Source: Spirosoma lacussanchae (GTDB taxonomy: Bacteria; Bacteroidota; Bacteroidia; Cytophagales; Spirosomataceae). Taken from it: a stretch of 64,000 nt of DNA. A model generated the notes under the pieces. The model did no database searches and had not been told where the DNA came from. It saw nothing but the letters and a program-made list of their open reading frames with translations. Position numbers and translations under genes: made by a program. The stretch lies in the NCBI RefSeq assembly GCF_005870035.1, contig NZ_SWJG01000007.1, positions 1 through 64,000 of the forward strand, read 5' to 3'. Below, one piece after another: positions 33,085-42,061 of this stretch (position 1 is the first letter of the stretch; every line of letters begins with the position of its first letter).

Positions 33085-35756
33085 CGCACCAGTAACCGCC
33101 GGTACGTAGCTGGCTGGCCAGTGGGATGAACCGCAATCTGGTACAAACCCGCTGGCCAGTCGCCTACCGGAATCTGGTAGTCGTTCGGGCCGCTCACGAC
33201 GCGAACGGGGCGGGTGTAGGTTTGGCGGCCCAGCAGGTCTATCACATCAAGTTGGGCTGTTCCGGACTTCAGCGCTACATACCGAACCGTAACCTGCTCA
33301 CGGGCGGGTGACGGGAAAACGGTCAGTGCTCCGTCAGTTTCGGGCTGGCTGGCGGTTATGATGGGCGCGCTGAAGAGATAAGGCTTGCCGATCACAGCCC
33401 TGTCGAACTGGGCCGAACTCCACATCAGCCGGGCGTTGGCCACCCCTTCGTTTTCGAGGTAGTCCATACGAATGTCGTACTGCTGCCCCGCCATCAGCTC
33501 AATCTGACCTGTCCATTCGGTGTTGGGCTGAACGTCCCATTTGTCGATGAGCAGCTTGTTGTTTACCCAAAGCCGTACGCCATCGTCGGTTTCAGTATGG
33601 AAAGTATAGGTGCCAGTTAGTGGAGTCAGTACTTTCCCCATCCAGCGAACGGTAAAGTTGTTATTCCCAAGCGTGGGCGAGACCGGGTTGTCGCCCCAGT
33701 CGAAATCGACCTTATCGTCGATACGAACAAAGGCGGGTGTGCCCGTCACGTCGGTACTGTTGCGGAAATATTCGCCCCGTAGCCCGTTTCCGCCCGGTAC
33801 GGCCAGCGCCTGGTAGTTCATGGTAATTCGGGAATTACCATCGGGAACCTCGAACGAAATCGCCGTGGCTGACTGCCCGGTACTCCAGCCCGTGAACCGG
33901 AAAAGCCCGGTCGGGGTGGCCCGGTACGGTTTGGTATCCAGGCTACGCAGCGTTCCGACTACAGCCTCAAAGGCGTAGCCCGATTCACGGGGCGACCCAT
34001 CCAGATAAAACGGGACGGCGCTCAGGCTGCTGGCAATGGTAACGGTAGCCAGTTCGGGTTTCACGTCGACCGATGTTTCGCTGGTCAGGCCAGACACGTC
34101 CGTTACGCGCAGGTGAATACGATACCAGACATCGGTAGAGGTTTCCCCCACGCGGGGTACGCGGTAAATGCCATTGGAGGGGCCCGTTACGGGGTCGAGG
34201 GCGGGGTGAACGTGATCTTCATGGTGAAAGTTGATCCACCAGGTCAGTTTCGCGTTGGCGAGCGGCTGTTGGCTGGCCGTCAATGCACTGCCCGCGAAGG
34301 CAATCACATCGCCCGCTTTGTAGGTGGCGTTGGTTGCAGGAACCCGGATCTGAGCGATCGGCCGCTGTCCCTGAACCACCCGTAACGACATCTGCTCCGA
34401 GGTGTCGGTGCCCAGTCCGTTGGTAACGACGCAGCGAAACGTAGCGCCATCGTCGGCCAGTGTAGGGCTGGATATAGTGTATTTGTCCTGCGTGGCGCCG
34501 GGCAGGATCTTGCCGTTGCGGTACCACTGATAGGTGAGGGGCTTCTGCCCAACGGCGCTGACCTCAAAGGCGACCGTTTCGCCAACGGCCACGAAGGCGT
34601 TGGCCGACTGGCGGGTGATATAAGGCAGGCCCGAGTCGAAAAACGATATTTTGTGCAGCGTGCCATTGCCCGTAGCGGTATTGTCCTGCTGCGTACCTCC
34701 GCCAATGCCGGCCCGGGCCAGGTAGTACAGATAGCCGTCGGGGCTGGTTGCCAGCGCAATGGGCCGGTCAATGCCGGTGGTAAATGTACCGATCAGCCGA
34801 CCTGTTTCGGGGTCGAGGGTCTGAATCGAGCCAGCGCAATAGTCGGCAAAAAAGACGCGGCTGCGGTACTCGGCCGGAAACCGGATCGTAGGCGGGTTAT
34901 ACACCGCTACCCCGGTTACTGCGCAGGCGGGATCATGGCCGTAGGCGTAGAGCGGATCGCTATAGTTGGCGGGGGCTTCCTGATTGGTCCGGCGCCCTTC
35001 GACCAGGGGCCAGCCGTAGTTTCGCCCCGCCCTGACGTCGTTGAGTTCTTCAAACGCATCGCCCCCCACATCGCCCACGATTATCCGTCCCGATACCGGA
35101 TCGATATCCATCGAGAACGGATTCCGGAAGCCGAGGGCGTAAATGGCCCGGTACGAGCCGGTTGTCTGGCCCACGAACGGATTGTCGGCCGGGATGCTGC
35201 CGTCGTCGTTCAGCCGGAGTACTTTGCCCAGCAGGCTACTCATACTCTGGGCCATGGGTGCGTTGGAGCCTTCGCCGGTGGCCACGTAGAGCTTCCGGTC
35301 GGGGCCAAACCGCAGTACGCCCGCGTTGTGGATGGTGCCAGCCAGCTTGTCGAACTCGAGTAGTATGGTTTCGCTTTTCGGATCGGCCACGACCCCGTTG
35401 GCCCGGAATCGGCTGAGTCGATTCCGATCCTGGTCTTTTACCGTGTAATAGACGTAGATAAACGGCGTTCGCGGAAAGTCGGGATGAAAGCACAGGCCCG
35501 ACAGGCCGCGCTCGTTGGTGATGTCGACGTTGGGAATGGTGATGTATGGATCAGGAGCCAGCGCATCGGCGATGACTTCCCGAATCCGGCCGTCTTTTTC
35601 AACAACGAACAGCCGCCCGTCGGGCGAAAAGGTGAGCGTGGTTGGGTTTAGGTTACGACCGATCTGCCGTTGAACAAAGCCAGCTGGTAGCTGGGCTGAC
35701 GCCGATGTTAACGTAATGCAGGCTAGAATGAGTACAAGTAGACGGAGTAGCATCAA
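33081..35756 (-). CDS. Secreted PQQ-type sugar dehydrogenase with Ig-like, PA14 and T9SS sorting domains
   Basis: This 891-residue protein has a signal peptide (about 1-22), a six-bladed glucose/sorbosone dehydrogenase propeller (about 25-370, with LSGLCFHPDFPR and ALGFRNPFSMDIDPVSG), an Ig-like domain (about 385-460), a further beta domain, a PA14 carbohydrate-binding module (about 655-785, GLRGEYFRN to ARLMWSS) and a C-terminal Por-type sorting domain (about 820-891, around LDVIDLLGRQTYTRPV and WPAGLYQIAV). The tail implies export through the type IX system and cell-surface attachment. Oxidation of an extracellular sugar is the likely role; the PA14 part would hold it on polysaccharide (inference). 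Confidence 0.87.
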   Translation of the reverse strand: MMLLRLLVLILACITLTSASAQLPAGFVQRQIGRNLNPTTLTFSPDGRLFVVEKDGRIREVIADALAPDPYITIPNVDITNERGLSGLCFHPDFPRTPFIYVYYTVKDQDRNRLSRFRANGVVADPKSETILLEFDKLAGTIHNAGVLRFGPDRKLYVATGEGSNAPMAQSMSSLLGKVLRLNDDGSIPADNPFVGQTTGSYRAIYALGFRNPFSMDIDPVSGRIIVGDVGGDAFEELNDVRAGRNYGWPLVEGRRTNQEAPANYSDPLYAYGHDPACAVTGVAVYNPPTIRFPAEYRSRVFFADYCAGSIQTLDPETGRLIGTFTTGIDRPIALATSPDGYLYYLARAGIGGGTQQDNTATGNGTLHKISFFDSGLPYITRQSANAFVAVGETVAFEVSAVGQKPLTYQWYRNGKILPGATQDKYTISSPTLADDGATFRCVVTNGLGTDTSEQMSLRVVQGQRPIAQIRVPATNATYKAGDVIAFAGSALTASQQPLANAKLTWWINFHHEDHVHPALDPVTGPSNGIYRVPRVGETSTDVWYRIHLRVTDVSGLTSETSVDVKPELATVTIASSLSAVPFYLDGSPRESGYAFEAVVGTLRSLDTKPYRATPTGLFRFTGWSTGQSATAISFEVPDGNSRITMNYQALAVPGGNGLRGEYFRNSTDVTGTPAFVRIDDKVDFDWGDNPVSPTLGNNNFTVRWMGKVLTPLTGTYTFHTETDDGVRLWVNNKLLIDKWDVQPNTEWTGQIELMAGQQYDIRMDYLENEGVANARLMWSSAQFDRAVIGKPYLFSAPIITASQPETDGALTVFPSPAREQVTVRYVALKSGTAQLDVIDLLGRQTYTRPVRVVSGPNDYQIPVGDWPAGLYQIAVHPTGQPATYRRLLVR

Positions 35757-35808
35757 ATGAACGAATCATAATCAGGCATCTAAAGTACGCATTAAGTCTA
35801 TATAATTG

Positions 35809-36948
35809 CTAACCAATGGCCTGCGCCAGATCCTGAATCAGATCGTCAACGTCTTCTATGCCGACGCTTAGTCGAATAAGCGTGTCTTTCAGCCCATTTT
35901 TTTCGCGCTCTTCTTTCGGGATACTGGCATGGGTCATGCTGGCCGGATGCGTACATAGCGACTCCACGCCCCCCAGCGATTCGCCCAGCGAAAAGACCCC
36001 GAAACTCTCCATGACGTGAACAGCCTCATCCATCCGGTCGCCCGCCAGCTCGAACGAAAGCATACCGCCAAAGCCGCGCATCTGCCGTTTGGCCAGCTCA
36101 TGGCCGGGGTGGTCGGGCAGGCCGGGGTAGTGGACGCGGCTGACTTTCGGGTGCTGCTGCAGGTATTCGGCCACGCGCTGGGCATTTTCGCAGTGGCGCT
36201 GCATCCGTACGTGCAGGGTTTTGATGCCACGCAGCACCAGGAAGCAATCCTGCGGACCCGGCACCGCTCCACACGCATTCTGAATAAACGCCAGTTGCTG
36301 AGCCGTGTCGTCGTCGTTGAGAATAATAGCACCCATAACCGTATCGGAGTGGCCGCCGAGGTATTTGGTGACGGAGTGCACCACGATATCGGCACCCAGA
36401 TCGAGCGGGTTTTGCAGATAGGGCGACGCAAATGTATTGTCGACCACCAGCCGGATGCCACGCGCCCGGGTCAGGGCCGCAATGGCGGTAATATCGACCA
36501 GGCGCAGCAGCGGGTTGGTTGGTGTTTCGATCCACACCATTTTGGTGGCGGGTGTAATAGCCGCTTCGAGGGCTGCGGGGTCGGCCAGGTTGACGAACGA
36601 GAACTTGAGCCCGAACTCCTGGTACACCCGCACCATGATGCGGTACGTGCCGCCGTAGAGGTCGTTGCTGGCAATGATTTCATCGCCGGGACGGAACAGC
36701 TTCAGGATGGCGTCGGTAGCGCCCAGGCCCGAGGCATAACAGATGCCGTGTTTGCCGTTTTCGAGAGCTGCGAGGTTATTTTGCAGCACCGTTCGGGTGG
36801 GGTTCTGGGTACGGGCGTATTCGTAGCCTTTGTGTTTACCGGGCGACTCCTGCACATAGGTTGACGTCTGGTAGATGGGCGTCATGATAGCGCCCGTGGT
36901 CGGGTCCGGCTCAATACCGGCATGTATGGCTTTGGTTGCGAAGTTCAT
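35809..36948 (-). CDS. PLP-dependent trans-sulfuration enzyme (cystathionine gamma-synthase/lyase type)
   Basis: This 379-residue Cys/Met-metabolism PLP enzyme has an early [31 protein letters not shown], the PLP lysine in [12 protein letters not shown] and the C-terminal [17 protein letters not shown], which binds substrate. Gamma-synthase, gamma-lyase and O-acetylhomoserine enzymes share these motifs, so the exact reaction is open; the SLGGVESL form is common in synthase/lyase members. It is transcribed alone, divergent from the VTT gene, with 70 bases between. Confidence 0.9.
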   Translation of the reverse strand: MNFATKAIHAGIEPDPTTGAIMTPIYQTSTYVQESPGKHKGYEYARTQNPTRTVLQNNLAALENGKHGICYASGLGATDAILKLFRPGDEIIASNDLYGGTYRIMVRVYQEFGLKFSFVNLADPAALEAAITPATKMVWIETPTNPLLRLVDITAIAALTRARGIRLVVDNTFASPYLQNPLDLGADIVVHSVTKYLGGHSDTVMGAIILNDDDTAQQLAFIQNACGAVPGPQDCFLVLRGIKTLHVRMQRHCENAQRVAEYLQQHPKVSRVHYPGLPDHPGHELAKRQMRGFGGMLSFELAGDRMDEAVHVMESFGVFSLGESLGGVESLCTHPASMTHASIPKEEREKNGLKDTLIRLSVGIEDVDDLIQDLAQAIG

Positions 36949-37018
36949 AGGACGAAGGTAACACAGACTTTAGGTCGGTTGTACACAAAACCTACCCCCT
37001 GGTCGTTAACCCTGTATA

Positions 37019-37690
37019 GTGAAACAAGCCATCCTCCAAAAAATCACCGGTCCAGCCCTGGCCGGGGTGCTGATGTCGGTAACGCCCATCGTGTTTACGT
37101 CGGTGCTTAGTTATTATGCCGTTGTGTATGAATCCTACATCGCCGGTCTGACCGCCTGGCAGTGGGCGGGGCTTACACTGCTTTTTTCGATTACATCGGC
37201 TGCGCTTACGCCACCAACCATGCTGGCGCTGCTGTTCGGTTATTTTCTGGGTTGGCAGGCGGTATTGCCTATTTTTATAGTCAACCTGGGCGGTATTCTG
37301 TTCATCAACCAGCTCGTTCACTGGATCGACCATGACCGGTTCATCCGGTTTCTGCGCCGAAATCCCAAAGCGCAGTCGGTGCTGGATCGTATTCTGGACA
37401 AAGAGCTGGAAGTAATTTTCTTCGCCAAGTTATCGCCCATTCTTCCGTTCGGGCTGACCAATCTGCTTTTTGCCTTGTCGGGGGCCCGGCTCCGGAACAT
37501 TTTGCTGGGCGGTTTTCTGGGCATGACGCCCCGAACGCTGCTGGCCGTCTGGTCGGGCCGTGAAGCCCACGAAATCCGGGCCCTGCTCGACAACCCGAAT
37601 CAAAGCCTCTGGGGAGAGGTCGTCATTGCCGCACTGATCCTGGTCTCGATCGCTGGCCTCTGGCAAGTCCTGCGCCGGGCGCTGGCCTAA
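37019..37690 (+). CDS. VTT-domain (TVP38/TMEM64/DedA-like) membrane protein
   Basis: This 223-residue inner-membrane protein has five or so hydrophobic segments and the VTT signature: ALLFGYFLGWQAVLPIFIVNLGG in the first half and FFAKLSPILPFGLTNLLFALSG in the second, where the F/ARLxPxxPF motif matches scramblase-type DedA proteins. The start is a GTG at 37019; an ATG at 37072 is possible but would lose part of the first helix. Lipid transport across the membrane is the family's known activity; the substrate here is unknown. Confidence 0.8.
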   Translation: MKQAILQKITGPALAGVLMSVTPIVFTSVLSYYAVVYESYIAGLTAWQWAGLTLLFSITSAALTPPTMLALLFGYFLGWQAVLPIFIVNLGGILFINQLVHWIDHDRFIRFLRRNPKAQSVLDRILDKELEVIFFAKLSPILPFGLTNLLFALSGARLRNILLGGFLGMTPRTLLAVWSGREAHEIRALLDNPNQSLWGEVVIAALILVSIAGLWQVLRRALA

Positions 37691-37853
37691 GCCTGGCCCG
37701 CATTCATCCCTTCACTCACCGTGTTTCGTCTGGATGGTGTTGCTACGCGTCCCGGACTACGCGTCCCGGACTACGATGATGCAATAATCAACTTACCCAG
37801 CAGGCAGCAGGTTGCTGAACGACCGGGCGCAGCGGTCAACGGAATGCGGTTCG

Positions 37854-38654
37854 TTACACCCGCTCGGCGGTTAGCTCGATGAGGTGGTTATGGCCGGTTC
37901 GGAAAACGGTTAGCTCAAACCGGTGAAGCCGGTCGGAGAGAGGGAGCAGATAGCGACCCGGTACGATCCGATCAAACGCCCCCGCAAACAACCGAACCCG
38001 CACCGGATGCGTGTTGAGCAACTGCGCGATGGCCGGAATCCGGGGACTGATGAGCCGAAACTGGGTCCAGCTCCGGTATACCAGGTCGCGCTGCGCGGGC
38101 GTACTGAGCGACAGTTCGGCAAACCGCATGGCCGTGCGGTTCAGAAGGCCGAGCTGCACCAGCGCATGGCCCACATCGGTCAGGATAGGCAAATGGTGGA
38201 GCATGTAGCGGAACAGGGCACGACCGGCGCGGGTGCTGGTGGCCAGCTGATACCAGAAACTGCGGGTAATGCCGTCGGGCGCAATCAGTAGTAGCTCATC
38301 GACCCGGCTGGCAAAGGCTTCGGTGGTGGCCAGAGCAAACCGCCCGCCCAGGCTAAACCCCATCAGCGAAAACCGCTCGATACCGTGCGTTTCCAGAAAC
38401 GCGTCGAGTAACTTTTGCCAACTGGTTTTGGTTAGTAGTGGGTTGCCGGTATGCAGGCTTTGCCCGTGTAAAAACAAATCGATTGCAAACACCGTGAAAC
38501 GGCTGCCAATGGCCCGTTGCAGGTGCTCAAAAACGACACTACTTTGCCCAAACCCGTGAAACGCGAGCAGGACCGCCGGGCCGCTGCCAAACACCCGAAA
38601 CGCGATTCGAGTGTCCTGTACGTCGAAAAACTGGATGCGGGTAGCGTGGGGCAT
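37854..38654 (-). CDS. Alpha/beta-hydrolase fold protein
   Basis: This 266-residue hydrolase has the oxyanion strand LLAFHGFGQSS, the nucleophile elbow GFSLGGRFALA (Ser), an acid near LFAGAFDRIVP (Asp) and the His in TGHNHLI. The ATG at 38654 (MPHATRIQFF) is chosen because the frame upstream to 38798 runs into the divergent MaoC gene and is not family-like. The substrate is unknown. A TACCTTTG box at 38667-38660 lies 5 bases before the ATG, suggesting a very short leader. Confidence 0.85.
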   Translation of the reverse strand: MPHATRIQFFDVQDTRIAFRVFGSGPAVLLAFHGFGQSSVVFEHLQRAIGSRFTVFAIDLFLHGQSLHTGNPLLTKTSWQKLLDAFLETHGIERFSLMGFSLGGRFALATTEAFASRVDELLLIAPDGITRSFWYQLATSTRAGRALFRYMLHHLPILTDVGHALVQLGLLNRTAMRFAELSLSTPAQRDLVYRSWTQFRLISPRIPAIAQLLNTHPVRVRLFAGAFDRIVPGRYLLPLSDRLHRFELTVFRTGHNHLIELTAERV

Positions 38655-38659
38655 ACCTA

Positions 38660-38667
38660 CAAAGGTA
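38660..38667 (-). promoter_or_regulatory. Possible -7 box TACCTTTG of the hydrolase gene
   Basis: TACCTTTG on the minus strand matches TAnnTTTG and lies 5 bases before the ATG, as with bioF. A TTG at the right -33 distance is not clear. Confidence 0.35.
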
Positions 38668-38727
38668 ACGGATGATACCACAAAGGGTATCCGTTCACTA
38701 ACTAACCAGTCATTAGCCTCATTTCTT

Positions 38728-39228
38728 ATGCGCTTATTTGCCAACCTCGATGAATTTTCGGCCCATGCCGGCCAGTCGCTCGGCGAAACCGAGTACATGA
38801 CCGTTACCCAGGATATGGTCGACCAGTTTGCCCGGGCTACCGGCGATCAGCAGTGGATTCATACCGACCCTGAGCGGGCGGCTCGCGAATCGCCATACAA
38901 AACCTCCATTGCCCACGGTTTTCTGACGCTTTCGCTGGCGCCGAAACTGATGGCCGAAATCTATCGGGTCGAGTCGGTGAAAATGGGCATCAACTACGGG
39001 GCTAACAAGATCCGGTTTACCAATGCCGTTCCGGTTGGGAGTCGGCTGCGTATGAAAGCCTGGCTTCACCACGCCGAACCCGATCAGCGAAGCACGCAAA
39101 CGAATCCAAACCCCGAAGAAGGACCGGCAGCCACCGCCGTTCGAGCCATCGTAGAATGTGTTTTTGAAGTAGAAGGAGCGCATAAACCCGCCTGTGTGGC
39201 AGAACTGATTACGTTACTGGTAGCGTAG
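38728..39228 (+). CDS. MaoC-family (R)-hydratase-like dehydratase
   Basis: This 166-residue single hot-dog protein has the hydratase motif: DQFARATGDQQWIHTDPERA (catalytic Asp and His) and IAHGFLTLSLAP (Ser/Gly motif). It would hydrate an enoyl-CoA in beta-oxidation or polyhydroxyalkanoate-type metabolism. The start at 38728 (MRLFANLDEF) is preferred, the frame opening 117 bases earlier in the divergent gene. It is followed by an acyl-CoA dehydrogenase gene, supporting a role in acyl-CoA metabolism. Confidence 0.88.
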   Translation: MRLFANLDEFSAHAGQSLGETEYMTVTQDMVDQFARATGDQQWIHTDPERAARESPYKTSIAHGFLTLSLAPKLMAEIYRVESVKMGINYGANKIRFTNAVPVGSRLRMKAWLHHAEPDQRSTQTNPNPEEGPAATAVRAIVECVFEVEGAHKPACVAELITLLVA

Positions 39229-39320
39229 TAAAGTTGTAGAGTAGTATGCAAGCATACTACTTGTACGGCAAATTATATACCTTTACATCAAAATCAACAA
39301 ACACGAAACGCACAATTCAG

Positions 39321-40490
39321 ATGGCAACGGCAATGCTGGAGTTACAGGGATTGAATTTTAATTTAACGGAAGAACACCTTGCCGTACAGGAAGCCGCCCG
39401 CGATTTCGCCCAGAGTGAATTGCTGCCGGGCGTCATCGAGCGCGACAACGAGCAGAAATTTCCGATCGAGCTGATCCGGCGCATGGGCGAGCTGGGCTTT
39501 TTGGGTATGATGGCTTCGCCCGATTACGGCGGGGGCGGCATGGATACGGTCTCGTACGTGATCGCGATGGAAGAACTGTCCAAAGTCGATGCATCGGCCT
39601 CGGTTATCGTTTCGGTCAACAACTCACTGGTCTGCTATGGCCTCGAAGCTTACGGCACCGAAGAGCAGAAACAGAAGTATCTGACCCGACTCACATCCGG
39701 CGAAACCGTTGGCGCGTTCTGCCTGTCGGAACCCGAAGCTGGCTCCGATGCTACCTCCCAGCAGACAACCGCCGAGGATAAGGGCGATTATTATTTGCTG
39801 AACGGTACGAAGAACTGGATCACCAACGGTAACTCGTCCGGCATCTGCCTGGTAATTGCCCAGACCGACCGCGAAAAGAAACATAAAGGCATCAACTGCC
39901 TCATCGTGGAGAAAGGAACGCCGGGCTTCGTAGTCGGTAAGAAAGAAGATAAAATGGGCATCCGGGCGTCTGATACGCACTCGCTGCTGTTCACCGACGT
40001 AAAAGTGCCCAAGGAAGACCGGATCGGCGAAGATGGCTTCGGCTTTAAATTTGCCATGTCAACCCTCAACGGCGGTCGGATCGGTATTGCGGCTCAGGCA
40101 CTGGGTATTGCGGCAGGGGCTTATGAACTGGCCCTCAAATACAGTCAGGAGCGTCGGGCATTTGGCAAGCAAATATTTGATCATCAGGCTATTCAGTTTA
40201 AACTCGCTGAGATGGCCACGAAAATTGAAGCAGCCCGGCTGCTGGTTTACAAAGCCGCTCGGCTCAAGGACGAGCGTAAAGATTACGTTCAGGCCGCTGC
40301 GATGGCCAAGCTGTTTGCCTCTGATGTGGCGATGTGGGCCACTACCGAAGCCGTACAGATTCACGGGGGCTACGGCTATGTGAAAGAGTTTCACGTTGAA
40401 CGGCTCATGCGCGACGCTAAAATCACGCAGATCTACGAGGGTACATCGGAAATCCAAAAATTAGTGATTGCCCGGGAGCTCATCCGGTAG
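39321..40490 (+). CDS. Acyl-CoA dehydrogenase
   Basis: This 389-residue FAD enzyme has the family blocks AFCLSEPEAGSDATSQQTTA, NGTKNWITNGN, QERRAFGKQIFDHQAIQF and the C-terminal QIHGGYGYVKEFHVERLMRDAKITQIYEGTSEIQ; the Glu of YEGTSE is the catalytic base. The short-chain/butyryl-type is most likely from overall form. The start at 39321 (MATAMLELQG) is used; the upstream extension is AT-rich and not family-like. It probably acts with the MaoC protein in fatty-acid or branched-chain acyl-CoA breakdown. Confidence 0.93.
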   Translation: MATAMLELQGLNFNLTEEHLAVQEAARDFAQSELLPGVIERDNEQKFPIELIRRMGELGFLGMMASPDYGGGGMDTVSYVIAMEELSKVDASASVIVSVNNSLVCYGLEAYGTEEQKQKYLTRLTSGETVGAFCLSEPEAGSDATSQQTTAEDKGDYYLLNGTKNWITNGNSSGICLVIAQTDREKKHKGINCLIVEKGTPGFVVGKKEDKMGIRASDTHSLLFTDVKVPKEDRIGEDGFGFKFAMSTLNGGRIGIAAQALGIAAGAYELALKYSQERRAFGKQIFDHQAIQFKLAEMATKIEAARLLVYKAARLKDERKDYVQAAAMAKLFASDVAMWATTEAVQIHGGYGYVKEFHVERLMRDAKITQIYEGTSEIQKLVIARELIR

Positions 40491-40527
40491 CTTTTCGGCC
40501 GGTTAAATAGAATTATTCCGTACTTAA

Positions 40528-40562
40528 AATGCGTGTTCATATCGAATACGCATTTTTTTTTT
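40528..40562 (+). terminator. Terminator after acyl-CoA dehydrogenase gene
   Basis: AATGCGT (40528-40534) pairs with ACGCATT (40548-40554), followed by T8-T10, a clear intrinsic terminator. Confidence 0.8.
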
Positions 40563-40589
40563 ATCATCCGGAAACTTTTATACTTGTAT

Positions 40590-40620
40590 TAGTTTTGTAC
40601 AAATTATTAGTTTTGTGCAA
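40590..40620 (+). promoter_or_regulatory. Tandem TAGTTTTGTrCAAA elements upstream of AraC gene
   Basis: TAGTTTTG occurs at 40590-40597 and 40608-40615, each followed by a TTTGTACAAA/TTTGTGCAAA palindrome or near-palindrome, 18 bases apart. Each fits the -7 box, but as a pair they also look like an operator for a dimeric regulator, possibly the gene's own product. Confidence 0.45.
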
Positions 40621-40662
40621 ATTTACGCGAAATAAGGATCGGCACGCACCCCCCTTTCAACT

Positions 40663-41589
40663 ATGGAAGACTATAATAAAATTATCGAGTCGCTGGGCGT
40701 AAAGTTTATCAAGGCCCGCAACATCCGGATTTTACAGCCCATCACCATCAAGAATTTTTATGATGTTGAGAACACACTATTGATTTTATACAATGGTGAT
40801 GTGTGCATTGGCGATGAGAAGACAAAGGTCGAAGCTGGGGATATGCTGTTTATTCCGGGAGGAAAACACGTCACCGTCACCTACGGCGATCCGTCGAATC
40901 CCAAATCGGTATCGAACGAAGAGTTCATGACCCATCGGGAGATGTACTTCGAAGGGAACCATGATCCCAAGCTGATCGGGCATCTGCCCAACTCGTTCGG
41001 CTACGTGTCGTTCGAAGCGAAAGTGTTTGACTCGGTCAACTTCTTCAACTCGCTCGACGTACCGCCGTTCATCATCAAACGCGAAGACCACCTGGCCAAC
41101 ACGATCAACCAGATTCTGGCCGAAGACATGACCGATCTGGCCGGCAAGGGACGGATCATCAAGATAAAGACGGAGGAGATCGTAATCGAAGTGGTTCGGT
41201 ACATCCTCAAGAACCGCCTGTTCGTTGAGCAGCTGGTTACCAATAGCACCTACTTCAAGGACCCCCGCCTGATCGATATCTTTGCCTACATCAAGGATAA
41301 CCTCGGTGGCGACCTGTCGAACAAGGTCCTCGCTAACGTAGCTAACGTGTCAGAAGATTACGTTGGTCAATACTTCAAGATGCTTACGGGAATTAACCCG
41401 CAGGATTATATCGAATACCAGCGCATGGAGTCGGCGGTAGGCCTGCTCCGGACCAGCAAGAAGAGCATTCGGGCCATCGGTGCCGAGGTCGGCTACAAAG
41501 ATACGGCTTACTTCTGCCGCCGGTTCAAGATGATGTTCGGGATTCCGGCCGGTAAAATGCGCCGGCGGGAGTCGCTAATGAACGTATAA
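40663..41589 (+). CDS. AraC-family transcription regulator with cupin sensor domain
   Basis: This 308-residue regulator has an N-terminal cupin-like sensing barrel (about 25-120, with VEAGDMLFIPGGKHVTV) and a C-terminal AraC DNA-binding domain (about 205-300: VLANVANVSEDYVGQYFKM and IGAEVGYKDTAYFCRRFKMMFG). A conserved relative seems common in Bacteroidota. Whether it controls the neighbouring acyl-CoA dehydrogenase is unknown. The tandem palindromes just upstream suggest autoregulation (inference). It ends at a bidirectional terminator. Confidence 0.88.
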   Translation: MEDYNKIIESLGVKFIKARNIRILQPITIKNFYDVENTLLILYNGDVCIGDEKTKVEAGDMLFIPGGKHVTVTYGDPSNPKSVSNEEFMTHREMYFEGNHDPKLIGHLPNSFGYVSFEAKVFDSVNFFNSLDVPPFIIKREDHLANTINQILAEDMTDLAGKGRIIKIKTEEIVIEVVRYILKNRLFVEQLVTNSTYFKDPRLIDIFAYIKDNLGGDLSNKVLANVANVSEDYVGQYFKMLTGINPQDYIEYQRMESAVGLLRTSKKSIRAIGAEVGYKDTAYFCRRFKMMFGIPAGKMRRRESLMNV

Positions 41590-41590
41590 C

Positions 41591-41622
41591 AAAAAAGGCG
41601 GGCCGCAAAGCCCGCCTTTTTT
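41591..41622. terminator. Bidirectional terminator between AraC and TonB-domain genes
   Basis: AAAAAAGGCGGG (41591-41602) pairs with CCCGCCTTTTTT (41611-41622), giving T-runs on both strands. It serves the convergent genes on each side. Confidence 0.9.
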
Positions 41623-42058
41623 ATTGCATGTTTACCTCAATGGGCAGGGTATAAAAAACCGCCACCGGTCGGCCACCCACTTCGCCGGGGCGCCAGCGGG
41701 GCATTTTTTCGACGGCCGTAACAATAGATGCCATGAACTCCTGCATGCCTTTCTTATTCTCTCGGGTAAGCGGCTTGGTCGTAATCCGTACATCGTGGAC
41801 CGAACCATCAACGTCGACGATAAACTTGGCTGCTACGGGCCCCGTGTCGGCGTTTTGCCGCATCAGCGAGCTCGGAAACTTGATGTTCGTAGCCAGATAA
41901 CGGCTGAGAGCGGCTTTACCACCCGGAAATTCGGGCTGGCGTTCGGCCACGGTATATACCTTCCCGGCGGACTGTTGCGCCCGGGCTGTAGGCATGGGTA
42001 ACTGGCTCAAAACAACGGTGCCCAGCAGACACAGCGTAGCTTTCAGAATGGCTTTCAT
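41621..42058 (-). CDS. Secreted TonB C-terminal-domain-like protein
   Basis: This 145-residue protein has a signal peptide (about 1-27, LLGTVVLSQLPMPTARAQ) and one TonB_C-type domain (about 40-143): PEFPGGKAALSRYLATNIKFP, VAAKFIVDVDGSVHDVRITT and MPRWRPGEVGGRPVAVFYTLPI. There is no membrane anchor and no proline-rich linker, so it is not a complete TonB. Single-domain proteins of this form are common in Bacteroidota and unassigned. Confidence 0.83.
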   Translation of the reverse strand: MKAILKATLCLLGTVVLSQLPMPTARAQQSAGKVYTVAERQPEFPGGKAALSRYLATNIKFPSSLMRQNADTGPVAAKFIVDVDGSVHDVRITTKPLTRENKKGMQEFMASIVTAVEKMPRWRPGEVGGRPVAVFYTLPIEVNMQ

Positions 42059-42061
42059 AGA

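Noticed and set aside
37741-37790. Short direct repeat GCGTCCCGGACTAC x2 considered as a CRISPR or iteron
   Set aside because: Only two copies, directly abutting and without spacers; no cas or rep gene nearby.
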